42,010 bases of DNA from NCBI RefSeq assembly GCF_023715645.1, contig NZ_JAMBOP010000038.1, forward strand, positions 1-42,010, read 5' to 3'. Below, in pieces: positions 8,801-15,796 of the stretch (within the stretch, counting starts at the first letter, position 1; the number at the start of each line of letters is the position of its first letter). The DNA comes from Bacillus cytotoxicus. GTDB lineage: Bacteria > Bacillota > Bacilli > Bacillales > Bacillaceae_G. Below the pieces are notes generated by a model that worked only from the letters and a program-made list of their open reading frames with translations, was not told the origin of the DNA and searched no databases. The translations under genes and the position numbers were made by a program.

Positions 8801-8906
8801 AGTTTAAAAACTGACAAAAAACCTTTTTCTATCTCATGCGATGTTCAAACAATGAGGAAAGAAAGTGGCAGGATATTGCTGTGACTTGTATGTTGGATAT
8901 ATATAG
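8791..8906 (+). repeat. bcr1-like repeat, internally deleted tandem copy
   Basis: It directly follows copy A, sharing the TTTATATATATTCAAG junction. It has the same left end and a right-end-like part but lacks the central GAAGCGGTC core, so about 70-80 bases appear deleted. Confidence 0.65.
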
Positions 8907-8910
8907 ATGA

Positions 8911-8967
8911 GCCTGAGGTGAAATATGATTCACACCATTAATAGGTTCATATCATACTACCTCAGGC
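8911..8967. repeat. Long imperfect hairpin
   Basis: GCCTGAGGT (8911-8919) pairs with ACCTCAGGC (8959-8967), with an inner TATGAT/ATCATA pairing. There is no T run. It lies between the bcr1 tandem and the PapR-like gene's terminator; role unknown. Confidence 0.6.
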
Positions 8968-8981
8968 ACATTGGTTTACAT

Positions 8982-9020
8982 AAAAAGAAACAATCTCCTC
9001 TACGATGAACGATTGTTTCT
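8982..9020 (-). terminator. Terminator of the PapR-like gene
   Basis: AGAAACAATC (8986-8995) pairs perfectly with GATTGTTTCT (9011-9020). On the minus strand a T run follows. It starts 7 bases past the stop codon at 9028, so the peptide gene is a single transcription unit. Confidence 0.85.
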
Positions 9021-9027
9021 CTTTTCA

Positions 9028-9168
9028 TTAATACTCAAATGGCAAAATAGACATTAAATCTACTTCTTCCGTTTCTTCCTTAGGATTCTTTACAGCTTCA
9101 TTAGATTCAAAAGACGCCCCTGTTAGCATTGCAAACGCAACCAAATTTCCCACAATAAATTTTTTCAT
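9028..9168 (-). CDS. Orphan PapR-like quorum-sensing pro-peptide
   Basis: A 46-residue secreted pro-peptide. The N-terminus MKKFIVGNLVAFAML is a signal sequence closely like that of PapR, the exported precursor of the signal that activates the regulator PlcR in the B. cereus group. A charged linker (KNPKEETEEVD) leads to the C-terminus SILPFEY. PapR ends in LPFEF/LPFEY-type heptapeptides, so the mature signal is probably the last 5-7 residues, re-imported by an oligopeptide permease. G-rich GGGGGGAAGAG precedes the ATG. The ordinary papR sits next to plcR, but here no plcR-like gene is nearby, making this an orphan. A PlcR-box-like palindrome lies 56 bases upstream (9224-9239) and a terminator follows. 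Family assignment is from memory of PapR. Confidence 0.82.
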   Translation of the reverse strand: MKKFIVGNLVAFAMLTGASFESNEAVKNPKEETEEVDLMSILPFEY

Positions 9169-9195
9169 ACTCTTCCCCCCCACATTCTCGTTTTA

Positions 9196-9239
9196 AATAT
9201 AGCACGGACAAATATTTGTAAAACATGCAATATTGCATA
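9196..9239 (-). promoter_or_regulatory. PlcR-box-like palindrome and promoter of the PapR-like gene
   Basis: On the minus strand TATGCAATATTGCATG (9239-9224) matches the PlcR box TATGNANNNNTNCATA at every fixed base but the last. The inner 14 bases ATGCAATATTGCAT form a perfect palindrome. A -10-like TATATT lies at 9201-9196, with a poor, short-spaced -35 (TTTACA, 15 bases), as expected of an activator-dependent promoter. Confidence 0.75.
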
Positions 9240-9279
9240 TGGAGTTTTTGTTCTCAGAAAAAAGTGATTATGTTACAAT

Positions 9280-9360
9280 GAATGTTCCATCAAACCGTCT
9301 TAGTGGTTAGTCATCACTAGCCCCTGAGAAAAAAGCCTATTTTCGAATGGGCTTTTTTTG
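9280..9360 (+). ncRNA. Candidate small RNA with intrinsic terminator
   Basis: A TACAAT -10 at 9274-9279 is followed by about 80 bases with a small stem-loop (TAGTG 9301-9305 against CACTA 9315-9319). A strong terminator follows (AAAAAAGCCTA 9329-9339 against TGGGCTTTTTT 9348-9358, T run). No gene follows on this strand. A 12-codon ORF from 9282 (MFHQTV...) lacks a ribosome site. The -35 is weak. It diverges from the PapR-like gene across the PlcR-box-like site. Confidence 0.4.
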
Positions 9361-9400
9361 TTTTTTTAGGTGTCACACTTCATAATACAATTCGTCTCAT

Positions 9401-9446
9401 AAAAAAAATGCATCTCCAATTGTTTGATACAATTGGAGATGCATTT
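9401..9446 (-). terminator. Terminator of the small membrane protein gene
   Basis: A perfect 17-bp-arm hairpin, AAATGCATCTCCAATTG against its complement, with a 7-base loop (9406-9446). Eight T residues follow on the minus strand. Confidence 0.9.
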
Positions 9447-9463
9447 CAATATATTCAATCCTC

Positions 9464-9676
9464 TTATTTAATGAAGAAAGATACGATTACTAAAATGATA
9501 CACACAATCCCGCTTAATAATTGTCCGATTCCAGAACTCTGTCCATTAAATAACAAGTTAAAAAGATTTTTTCTTGTTTGCGTTTTCCCTACGAATGCAT
9601 CATATTTTTTCATTTTATATACACCCGATAAGATTAATGCCACTCCAATAACGATAAGTACTAATTTTAAACCCAT
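9464..9676 (-). CDS. Small two-span membrane protein, unknown function
   Basis: A 70-residue protein starting MGLKLVLIVIGVALI, with one membrane segment near the N-terminus and another near the C-terminus (GIVCIILVIVSFFIK). A basic stretch between them (KKYDAFVGKTQTRKN) predicts that both ends face outward. The ATG at 9676 is chosen because GGAGG lies 9-10 bases upstream; the in-frame ATG 15 bases earlier overlaps that ribosome site. It is followed by a strong terminator. I do not recognise a named family. It looks like an intact small membrane-protein gene with its own transcription unit. Confidence 0.7.
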   Translation of the reverse strand: MGLKLVLIVIGVALILSGVYKMKKYDAFVGKTQTRKNLFNLLFNGQSSGIGQLLSGIVCIILVIVSFFIK

Positions 9677-9883
9677 TTTATTTGCCTCCACTTATTATAT
9701 ATATTGAATTTTTTTCAATCATTTTTTAGTTGTTGTTACAATCATGAACAACACTCGCCTATCATTTCTAACAAATTTATTATCACTTCTTATAATCTTA
9801 TTATTACATTTATATAATAAACCAACTATCGAATAATCTTACATAAAGATTACAATTTTGTAAGGTTAAAAGAAAATAAACCA

Positions 9884-10040
9884 TATATATTTAAGTTAAA
9901 GAACTGACCTAAAAACCTGTTCTTTTTAGGCGGGCGAGAGGGACTTGCTATGCATAGAAGCGGTCAGGGCCTTTTCCTGCCAAACGCAAAGTTTTAAAAC
10001 AAAGAAAGGTAGCAAGGTGGCTACACTCTAATTCATATAT
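9884..10040 (+). repeat. bcr1-like repeat, copy B
   Basis: It carries the core GAAGCGGTCAGGGCC-TTTTCCTGCCA. The flanks are mutually inverted (AAACCATATATA on the left, TATATGGTTT on the right), so this copy sits inside its own short inverted repeat. The 3' third is shorter than in copies A, D and F. Confidence 0.75.
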
Positions 10041-10135
10041 GGTTTGTTTTAGATTTTCACTTATCATACAAAACATCTCCTTGATTATGATGCATTCTTT
10101 CGATTTATCTTTATTACACAAAAATTCAAATTAAC

Positions 10136-10182
10136 AAAAAAAGCAACCCTTACAGTTCATTCAGTGTAATGGTTACTTTTTT
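10136..10182 (-). terminator. Terminator of the ABC-F gene
   Basis: An imperfect stem (AAAGCAACCCTTACA against TGTAATGGTTACTTT) with A/T runs on both outer sides, about 40 bases past the ABC-F stop codon. Confidence 0.75.
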
Positions 10183-10221
10183 TGTTAGTTTGATGGACAT
10201 TTCTTATACAAATCTTTTCAA

Positions 10222-11850
10222 TTAAAGCTCCTTTATTTCCCTTGTCAGTTCTGTAAATCTTTTATCAAGTTCCATATATGCTTCATCTTTAGGAGCTAAA
10301 AAGCTGAGCTTTCCTAAAACTTCTTGCCTTTCTGTTTCAAGCTTTAAACGTAATTCAACGAGATTATCTCTTTTTTGAGGTGCTTCTTTCAATTGCTTTT
10401 GTATGCTATTGTTTGAAAACACTAGTTTGCTGTTCGTCGTTTTTTCAAGGAAGTACCGATCATGCGAAACAATCAGCAATGTACCATTATATTGAGCCAA
10501 TGTACTTTCAAGCTGTTCTCGTGAAGGTAAGTCAAGATGATTGGTCGGTTCATCTAAAATAAGCACATCTTTTTCATCTAAAATATACACCATGAGCTTA
10601 CACTTTACACGCTCGCCCATACTCATGTGCTTGATTGGCTCTTTCCATTGAGAAGATGTAAATCCTAAATGTTTCATTAAATTTTGGACTTTTCCTCTTT
10701 CTTCAAACGTTTCTTTATAAAATAATTGTTCTGGTGTTCTTTCAAGCGGTAAATCAAATACTTCTTGTGTTAAATAACCAATATTTGCAGATGGTGAAAT
10801 CCACACTTCTCCTTCAAGCGTTTCATGTCCCATAATCATCTTCAATAATGTCGTTTTTCCGCTGCCGTTAGGACCTATTATTGAAATCTTCTCACCATGT
10901 TGAATTGTGAAATTAACGTTTTCAAATAACGTTCTTCCTTCAAAACATTTTTTTAATTGTTTCACTTCTAAAAACCGTTTTCCTACCTTTTTATTTGATT
11001 GAATTGAAAACTCTACTGTATGGTCCGGCTTAACATGTTCTACTTTCGTTTTTTCAAGCTCTTTTTCCAGACGCTTTTGTTTCGATTTTACTTGCGCATC
11101 CATTCGCTTCGCTTTTACACGATAATATTCTTTAACTCCTTCTTTTTTTGTCGACTGTGCATGTGCTTTTTGTGACCATGATGTTATGTTTTGCATTTGT
11201 GATTCTATACGTTCGATGTTTTTTTGTTGCTTTTCATATTCGCGCTGCTGAGCGAGTCTCTTTTGTTCTCGAAATTTCATATAACTCGTGTAATTCCCTT
11301 TATGCTCAATTAGTTTTTTATCTTCTATCGACCAAATTCTCGTTGCAACAGCATCTAAAAAATATCGATCATGTGATACAACGATGATTGTTCCACGATA
11401 GCTTTTTATCTGTTCAATAAGAAGTTCTGTACTATTTTCGTCTAAATGATTTGTCGGTTCATCTAACATGAGAAGCGTTGGATTTTGCGCGAATCCTTTC
11501 GCAAGTCGGATTTTAAGTTTTTCTCCACCGCTTAACGTATGAAAATCATTTGTTGGTACGGCCCATTTTGCAAGAAGTTCCGCTTCTACTGTTGTTACTT
11601 CCTTAGATGTAAATGTCTCTTTTTCTTGTTCCACATATGCCATCGTTACGTTCATCTGTTGCCATTCTACTTGCCCTTTTGTTAGTTCTAACTTTTCATA
11701 AATCATCTGTAACAAGGTGGATTTTCCAGCACCATTTTTTCCGATTACTCCGATGATATCTCCTTGCTTCACTATCGCATTAATTTGTTCAAATAAAGTA
11801 TTTTCCATTATTTCCACAGAAACATCTTTTAGTTTTAAAAGTTCCTTCAT
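10222..11850 (-). CDS. vmlR: VmlR-type ABC-F ribosome protection protein
   Basis: A 542-residue soluble protein with two ATPase domains and no membrane segments. Domain 1 has Walker A GKNGAGKST (about 37-45), LSGGEK and LMLDEPTNHLD. A charged linker of about 80 residues follows (the antibiotic-resistance tip, containing SWSQKAHAQSTKKEG), then domain 2 with GPNGSGKTT, MSMGERVK and LILDEPTNHLD. From memory the sequence is very close to B. subtilis VmlR, which removes lincosamides, streptogramin A and pleuromutilins from the peptidyl transferase centre. The C-terminal coiled region (about 490-542) also fits. It is preceded by a long structured leader with an attenuator, and carries its own terminator. 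Confidence 0.93.
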   Translation of the reverse strand: MKELLKLKDVSVEIMENTLFEQINAIVKQGDIIGVIGKNGAGKSTLLQMIYEKLELTKGQVEWQQMNVTMAYVEQEKETFTSKEVTTVEAELLAKWAVPTNDFHTLSGGEKLKIRLAKGFAQNPTLLMLDEPTNHLDENSTELLIEQIKSYRGTIIVVSHDRYFLDAVATRIWSIEDKKLIEHKGNYTSYMKFREQKRLAQQREYEKQQKNIERIESQMQNITSWSQKAHAQSTKKEGVKEYYRVKAKRMDAQVKSKQKRLEKELEKTKVEHVKPDHTVEFSIQSNKKVGKRFLEVKQLKKCFEGRTLFENVNFTIQHGEKISIIGPNGSGKTTLLKMIMGHETLEGEVWISPSANIGYLTQEVFDLPLERTPEQLFYKETFEERGKVQNLMKHLGFTSSQWKEPIKHMSMGERVKCKLMVYILDEKDVLILDEPTNHLDLPSREQLESTLAQYNGTLLIVSHDRYFLEKTTNSKLVFSNNSIQKQLKEAPQKRDNLVELRLKLETERQEVLGKLSFLAPKDEAYMELDKRFTELTREIKEL

Positions 11851-12116
11851 ACTATCTATTCCTTTCTATAAAAGGAGAACAAAAAAATCCTCCCAATTAT
11901 TTGGCAGGATTAGTCGTCATATTATATATACCCAAATAAGCTATTGTATGAAATAGCTTTACTTTCTTATGGAGAATGGGCAGACTAATCCTATTTTTTA
12001 TAAATTGAAATATCCAATTTCAACATTTAAAAATAAGATTAGTTAATCATCGTCCACCCATCATCCTTTCTGTCGTTAATAGTTCTATTGTAGCATGGTA
12101 ATGCTGCAATAGTAAA
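11851..12116 (-). promoter_or_regulatory. vmlR promoter and transcription attenuator leader
   Basis: The promoter on the minus strand is TTTACT (12116-12111), 18 bases, TACAAT (12092-12087). The leader holds two tiny ORFs: MMGGR-stop from 12064 and MIN-stop at 12050-12039. It also has an 8-bp-arm hairpin (AAGCTATT/AATAGCTT, about 11937-11958) and a terminator (stem 11910-11887, seven T residues). AGGATTAGTC (11992-11983) can pair perfectly with GACTAATCCT (11915-11906), which overlaps the terminator's 5' arm. That is a classic antiterminator arrangement. Ribosome stalling by drug on the leader ORFs is the likely trigger, as known for vmlR. Confidence 0.82.
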
Positions 12117-12314
12117 CGAGGTCACTTAACTAAAAATTTATTTATGATCAACTAAAATAGGGAAACCAAATCGTAACATCTATGAATTGACAGATGTAGG
12201 TGAAGAAATTTTTTATGAAATGATGCGAGAATTTCCTGAGAAACTTGCTACGAATCATGCGGAATTTCTTGTACGTGTTTCTTTATTTGAAAAACTTGAT
12301 TACGAAGATGAATA

Positions 12315-12361
12315 CTCCCCCACTTAACAAAGTTTGAAGTGGGGGTTTCTAACGTTTCGAC
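12315..12361 (-). ncRNA. Putative 3' end of the TnpB guide (omega) RNA scaffold
   Basis: The element's right end, directly past the tnpB stop, folds into a hairpin (arms 12317-12325 and 12337-12345). In characterised TnpB systems the guide RNA overlaps the 3' end of tnpB and this end, and takes its guide from the adjoining host DNA (here minus strand from 12314 down, starting TATTCATCTTCG). Inferred by family analogy. Confidence 0.45.
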
Positions 12362-13831
12362 CTAATGGACGATTAACGTCAGTGGAGTTAACACACTAGC
12401 GAGCTGTTTCACGCCTAACCCCTCTATCCCGTTTGTCCATGCATTCGGGACTACTTTTCGTAAAATATTAGCCGCAGCGTTTACATCTGCGTTGATTTCG
12501 ATTCCTTCTGCAGAACGATACATACCACGCTTCATTCGTTTTCCTGAAAAAGTTGCATTTTGATCATTTGTTCCATACGTTGGAATAAAGTCATGATCTA
12601 GAAAACTTGCTTTTGATGTGTAAGATTCCTCAATTACAACAACTTGAATGCCTACCGTACTCGCTTTGTATGTAATCATTTGAATCAATAAACTGTGCGA
12701 GATATGGCAAAATGTTTGATTATTTTTCTTTCCCATATTCGTTTCTTGTTTCCAATTTTTGTTTTGACCAATAACGATTTTGCAAACTTCCTCTTCTTGA
12801 GCTAGTTTTACAATATGATGACTAGCTTTATGGAAGATGTCTTTTATTTTCAGGTAACGCTTTTGATGAAGTTTTTCTATTCTTTTAGAAGTAAAAGAGC
12901 CTTCATTTGTTTGTTTACCTTGTCTGAGAACACTTGTAAAATGTCTCTTCATTTTATTGTAATATTGATTTATGCTTTTGACATGTTTGCCCTTAACAAG
13001 TACAGGCTTCATACCTGTGTTTGTTACGATGGTTGCAAGGTTATCAATCCCTAAATCAATACTCATATAACGACCATTCTCTTCGACGGATTGTTGTTCT
13101 AAAGCAACATCGATCACTAATTCCACCACATATCCATTGTATTTTGGGATCACACGAACTTGCTTCAGTTTCCCTTCAGTAAACCCTAATTTCCCAATGT
13201 TTAATTGTAATTTTGTCTTTGGAAACTTTAAAAACTTATCATGTTTAATGACACAATCTTGATTTGTATACAAGATCTCCTTTTCAGAAGAACGAATATA
13301 CTTTGGAATTCTAGGTCTTCCAGTATATTTATTTGGATTCTTTTTATAATCTTTTAAACTAGCAAAAAAAGACTTCCAATTTTGGAATACATTTTTCATG
13401 ATGGATTGACTAGATTGCGTAGGTAAAGCACGATAATCCTTCTGAATCATCGCTTTAAATAATGCATCCAGAAAATTATAATCTACATAAGGTTTTTCTG
13501 TAGTTGGTTCTGAAAACAAATTACATTTCACTTCTTTTTGTTTTTCTTTTGGTTTTGTTTTCTCTTTTTCTAATTTCTTTTGATAGGCAAGAAGTTGTGT
13601 ATCATTCATCTTCCCCATGTTTTTATCAATTGTATCCAAAACTTCTTTTTGTAAAGGTTGCAATTCCTTATCTTGTGTCAAACCTGTATACACTTGTCGT
13701 ATATAAAAGTTTGTCGTGTTGTACATATTTTTAGCGTTTTGGCAAGATTCTTGAAAATAAGAATACATACGATGTCCTTTTTTAATCCAAATCTGAAGAG
13801 TTTTATAATGTATTTGATTTTCCGTTGTCAT
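12362..13831 (-). CDS. tnpB: TnpB RNA-guided nuclease of IS605-type element
   Basis: A 489-residue TnpB (OrfB). The N-terminal wedge/recognition part has the MYSYFQESCQNAKNMYN-like helix. The RuvC-like catalytic residues appear intact: Asp259 in SIDLGIDNL, Glu401 in VVIEESYTSK and Asp449 in INADVNAAANIL. Unusually, the region between Glu401 and Asp449 lacks the CxxC...CxxC zinc ribbon seen in most TnpBs; it reads SFLDHDFIPTYG...FSGKRMKRGMYR instead. It is longer than the usual 370-420 residues. AAGGAGG lies 7 bases before the ATG. TnpB proteins use an RNA from the element's right end as guide to cut the empty donor site. Such activity is likely here but not shown. Confidence 0.93.
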   Translation of the reverse strand: MTTENQIHYKTLQIWIKKGHRMYSYFQESCQNAKNMYNTTNFYIRQVYTGLTQDKELQPLQKEVLDTIDKNMGKMNDTQLLAYQKKLEKEKTKPKEKQKEVKCNLFSEPTTEKPYVDYNFLDALFKAMIQKDYRALPTQSSQSIMKNVFQNWKSFFASLKDYKKNPNKYTGRPRIPKYIRSSEKEILYTNQDCVIKHDKFLKFPKTKLQLNIGKLGFTEGKLKQVRVIPKYNGYVVELVIDVALEQQSVEENGRYMSIDLGIDNLATIVTNTGMKPVLVKGKHVKSINQYYNKMKRHFTSVLRQGKQTNEGSFTSKRIEKLHQKRYLKIKDIFHKASHHIVKLAQEEEVCKIVIGQNKNWKQETNMGKKNNQTFCHISHSLLIQMITYKASTVGIQVVVIEESYTSKASFLDHDFIPTYGTNDQNATFSGKRMKRGMYRSAEGIEINADVNAAANILRKVVPNAWTNGIEGLGVKQLASVLTPLTLIVH

Positions 13832-14139
13832 TTTTTCACCTCCTTGTTAAAGATATTATAACAAAACAGGAACGTATGTTTCTATCATTTTTCTTAAGCA
13901 GAAAATATTTTTTTCGATTCACCTCACCACCTTCACATATGTTTAGAGGTGGGAGTCCTCTCGAAAGGTATGATAGAAAAGAAATATTAACAACACGTTA
14001 TAATATCCTAAACAAGCAACTAACATCTATGAAATCCGTAAATACCGCATCTACCTTTTCTTCCGAGGTAGTGCAATATAGCACATCACAAATTGAACAT
14101 GAGCTTGAGTGGATTCGGTCCCTTATGGAAAAGATATAA

Positions 14140-14320
14140 ATCATACTCATAGTGCCAAACAAGTCACCTCAAAACGTTGACTTGATAGACTATAATATTA
14201 CCCAAATTATTAGAAATAGTATAAGTACCCTTACATATTAATTAACATTTTAAAATATTCGGAATATAAAATAGTATAATACCTCAAAATATAAAATAAA
14301 TAATTTAGGAGTGTTATATT
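14140..14320. promoter_or_regulatory. Intergenic region with GH25 gene promoter
   Basis: It contains a CAAGTCA/TGACTTG hairpin (about 14159-14183), a TATAAT-type -10 near 14274 and TTAGGAGTGTT as the ribosome site before 14321. Confidence 0.55.
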
Positions 14321-15343
14321 ATGTCATTTGGAATTGATGTGAGTCATTATGAAGGGAACATTAATTGGAATGAAGTAAAGAATGATCCAAAACAAGTAAA
14401 CTTTATGATTGCAAAAGCAACAGAAGGTTCTGAACAAGGCACCAATTTTGTCGATCCAACCTTTCAATATAATATAAATGGTGCAAATAGTGTTGGTATC
14501 CTTACAGGAGCTTACCATTTCTTTCGAGCAATCTCTATTAATGATGCAAGACAAGAGGCTGATTTCTTCATTAAAAATTTACAGAACGTAACATTAACTG
14601 CACCTGTATTTGTCGATGTAGAAGTCAATGATGGGAATTTAGATCCGGACACATTAACAGATGCCGTAAATGCATTTTTAACAGAATTAAAAAATGCGGG
14701 ATATACAACCACTGGTGTTTACAGCAATCTATATTTCTATCAAAATAGCCTAAACGCCTCACGCTTACAAAACGATTTATTGTGGATTGCACGTTTTAAT
14801 CCAAGCGGCCCCGGAATAGATTGTGATATTTGGCAATTCACAAATACCGGAAGTGTACAAGGAATAAACGGGAATGCCGATTGTAATATATCCTATGTAG
14901 ATTTGGATATTAATAACGATAATAATGGACCTAGCAGCTCCTATATCGGAATTGCTACTATCGAAGGTAATAATGTGAATTTACGTGATCAACCCTCTCT
15001 AAGTGGCAATGTCATTGGAACATTAAATCGTAATGAATCCTATAAAGTATTTTACGAACAAAATGGATGGTTAAACTTAGGCGGAAATGAATTTGTTTAT
15101 TATGACCCTAGTTACATTTGTTACTGTAACTATATAGGGGTTGCTACAATTACAGGCGATAATGTGAATTTACGTGATCAACCTTCTCTAAGTGGGAATG
15201 TGATTCGAACATTGCATCATAATGAAGCTTATAAAGTATATTACGAACAAGATGGATGGTTAAACTTAGGCGGAAATCAGTTCATTTACTATGACGCTAG
15301 TTATATAAATTATCAATTACTTTCTTCATGTTCCGATTGTTAA
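14321..15343 (+). CDS. GH25 lysozyme with two SH3-type repeats
   Basis: A 340-residue peptidoglycan hydrolase. The GH25 domain (about 1-195) opens FGIDVSHYEG (Asp6) and contains FVDVEVND, the acidic pair of the active site, and DIWQFTNTG near its end. Family enzymes cut the MurNAc-GlcNAc bond. Two near-identical SH3b-like modules follow (about 210-265 and 275-330), each starting IGVATI-GDNVNLRDQPSLS or close to it; they probably bind cell wall. No signal peptide is present, so export would need a holin, lysis or a non-classical route. There are no phage genes nearby. The Cys-rich tail (SSCSDC) is unusual. A degenerate bcr1 copy follows. Confidence 0.9.
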   Translation: MSFGIDVSHYEGNINWNEVKNDPKQVNFMIAKATEGSEQGTNFVDPTFQYNINGANSVGILTGAYHFFRAISINDARQEADFFIKNLQNVTLTAPVFVDVEVNDGNLDPDTLTDAVNAFLTELKNAGYTTTGVYSNLYFYQNSLNASRLQNDLLWIARFNPSGPGIDCDIWQFTNTGSVQGINGNADCNISYVDLDINNDNNGPSSSYIGIATIEGNNVNLRDQPSLSGNVIGTLNRNESYKVFYEQNGWLNLGGNEFVYYDPSYICYCNYIGVATITGDNVNLRDQPSLSGNVIRTLHHNEAYKVYYEQDGWLNLGGNQFIYYDASYINYQLLSSCSDC

Positions 15344-15356
15344 ATAGTGGACAACC

Positions 15357-15550
15357 TCTAAATATAACTTGAAACAACGACATGAAACCCTCTTTCTTTT
15401 TAGATGGATGAGAGCATCTGGCCGTGCATAGAAGCGGTCAGGGTCTTTTCCTGCCACGTGCAAGGTTTGAAAACAAAAGTAGACAATACGTGCAGGCTCC
15501 TGCCCTGTTTGCATGACAGCAGTCTATATGCCCAAAAATGAATTTATAAG
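15357..15550 (+). repeat. bcr1-like repeat, copy C
   Basis: The core GAAGCGGTCAGGGTC-TTTTCCTGCCAC is flanked by ATATAACTTGAAACAACGAC on the left and TGAATTTATAAG on the right. Confidence 0.75.
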
Positions 15551-15683
15551 TAATAGAGAGACACATCTTCACTAGAATCATACCCTTTTCTAAATTTCTA
15601 AAAGGTATAGCTGAGTAGTTACAAAAAATATATTTCTATTATCGGCACATGAAAACGATTCTAGAAATGAGTGATTTCGCCAT

Positions 15684-15720
15684 AAAAAGAACCAACTCCA
15701 AAAAGGAGCCGGTTCTTTCT
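15684..15720 (-). terminator. Terminator after the 22-residue peptide gene
   Basis: AAAGAACC (15686-15693) pairs with GGTTCTTT (15711-15718), with an inner CTCC/GGAG stem and T-rich flanks on both sides. It lies 8-10 bases past the peptide stop codon. Confidence 0.85.
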
Positions 15721-15727
15721 TTATTTA

Positions 15728-15796
15728 CTAGCAACGTGGAAAATGGAAAAAATCAATAATTGCATTTAAAATAGTATCTAATACAGGTGTTTTCAT
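15728..15796 (-). CDS. 22-residue amphipathic peptide gene
   Basis: A complete tiny gene. On the minus strand it has a promoter TTGAAA (15864-15859), 17 bases, TATTAT (15841-15836); a ribosome site AGGAGGG (15810-15804) 7 bases before the ATG; 22 codons; and a terminator right after. The peptide starts MKTPVLDTILNAIID and ends FFHFPRC. The middle would form an amphipathic helix, as in small toxins, surfactant-like modulins or membrane-active peptides, and it ends in a single Cys. No leader cleavage site or processing genes are seen. I do not recognise a family. The complete signal set makes it more than a chance ORF. Confidence 0.65.
   Translation of the reverse strand: MKTPVLDTILNAIIDFFHFPRC

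Larger units (their letters stand above)
9692..10221. other. Gene-free stretch with a bcr1-like copy
   Basis: It holds the promoter side of the small membrane protein gene, a bcr1-like repeat (9884-10040) and the terminator of the ABC-F gene. I see no coding region. Confidence 0.6.
12315..13970 (-). mobile_element. tnpB-only IS605/IS1341-type element
   Basis: About 1656 bases inserted in the PadR gene without an obvious target duplication, as is typical of this family. The right end (low coordinate) carries a hairpin CCCCCACTT/AAGTGGGGG (12317-12325, 12337-12345). The left end carries CCACCT/AGGTGG (about 13928-13952). The only gene is tnpB; no Y1 transposase (tnpA) is present, so mobility would need tnpA in trans. 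Boundaries are ambiguous by two bases (TA on both sides). Confidence 0.85.
12148..14139 (+). pseudogene. PadR-type regulator fragment split by an IS605-type element
   Basis: Two pieces of one gene flank the transposon. The left piece (12148-12314) reads GKPNRNIYELTDVGEEIFYE and runs to EKLDYEDE, the wing and C-terminal helix of a PadR-family repressor. The right piece (13971-14139) continues as DRKEILTTRYNILNKQL and ends at IRSLMEKI-stop. Joining the flanks restores one frame through GAATATGATAG. The 5' part, with most of the winged helix, is also missing; the left piece begins abruptly about 55 residues in. The gene was therefore already truncated, or damaged on both sides. Target genes cannot be told. 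Confidence 0.75.
15344..15727. other. Intergenic stretch: bcr1-like copy and terminator
   Basis: bcr1-like copy C fills 15357-15550. The remainder to 15683 shows no gene. A bidirectional-looking terminator at 15684-15720 ends the small peptide gene on the minus strand. Confidence 0.6.

Noticed and set aside
8645-8884. Plus-strand open frame of 79 codons
   Set aside because: It lies wholly in the bcr1-like tandem; the same frame is broken in the other copies.
12814-13861. Several plus-strand open frames inside the tnpB element
   Set aside because: Antisense of tnpB, whose frame is supported by RuvC motifs and a ribosome site.
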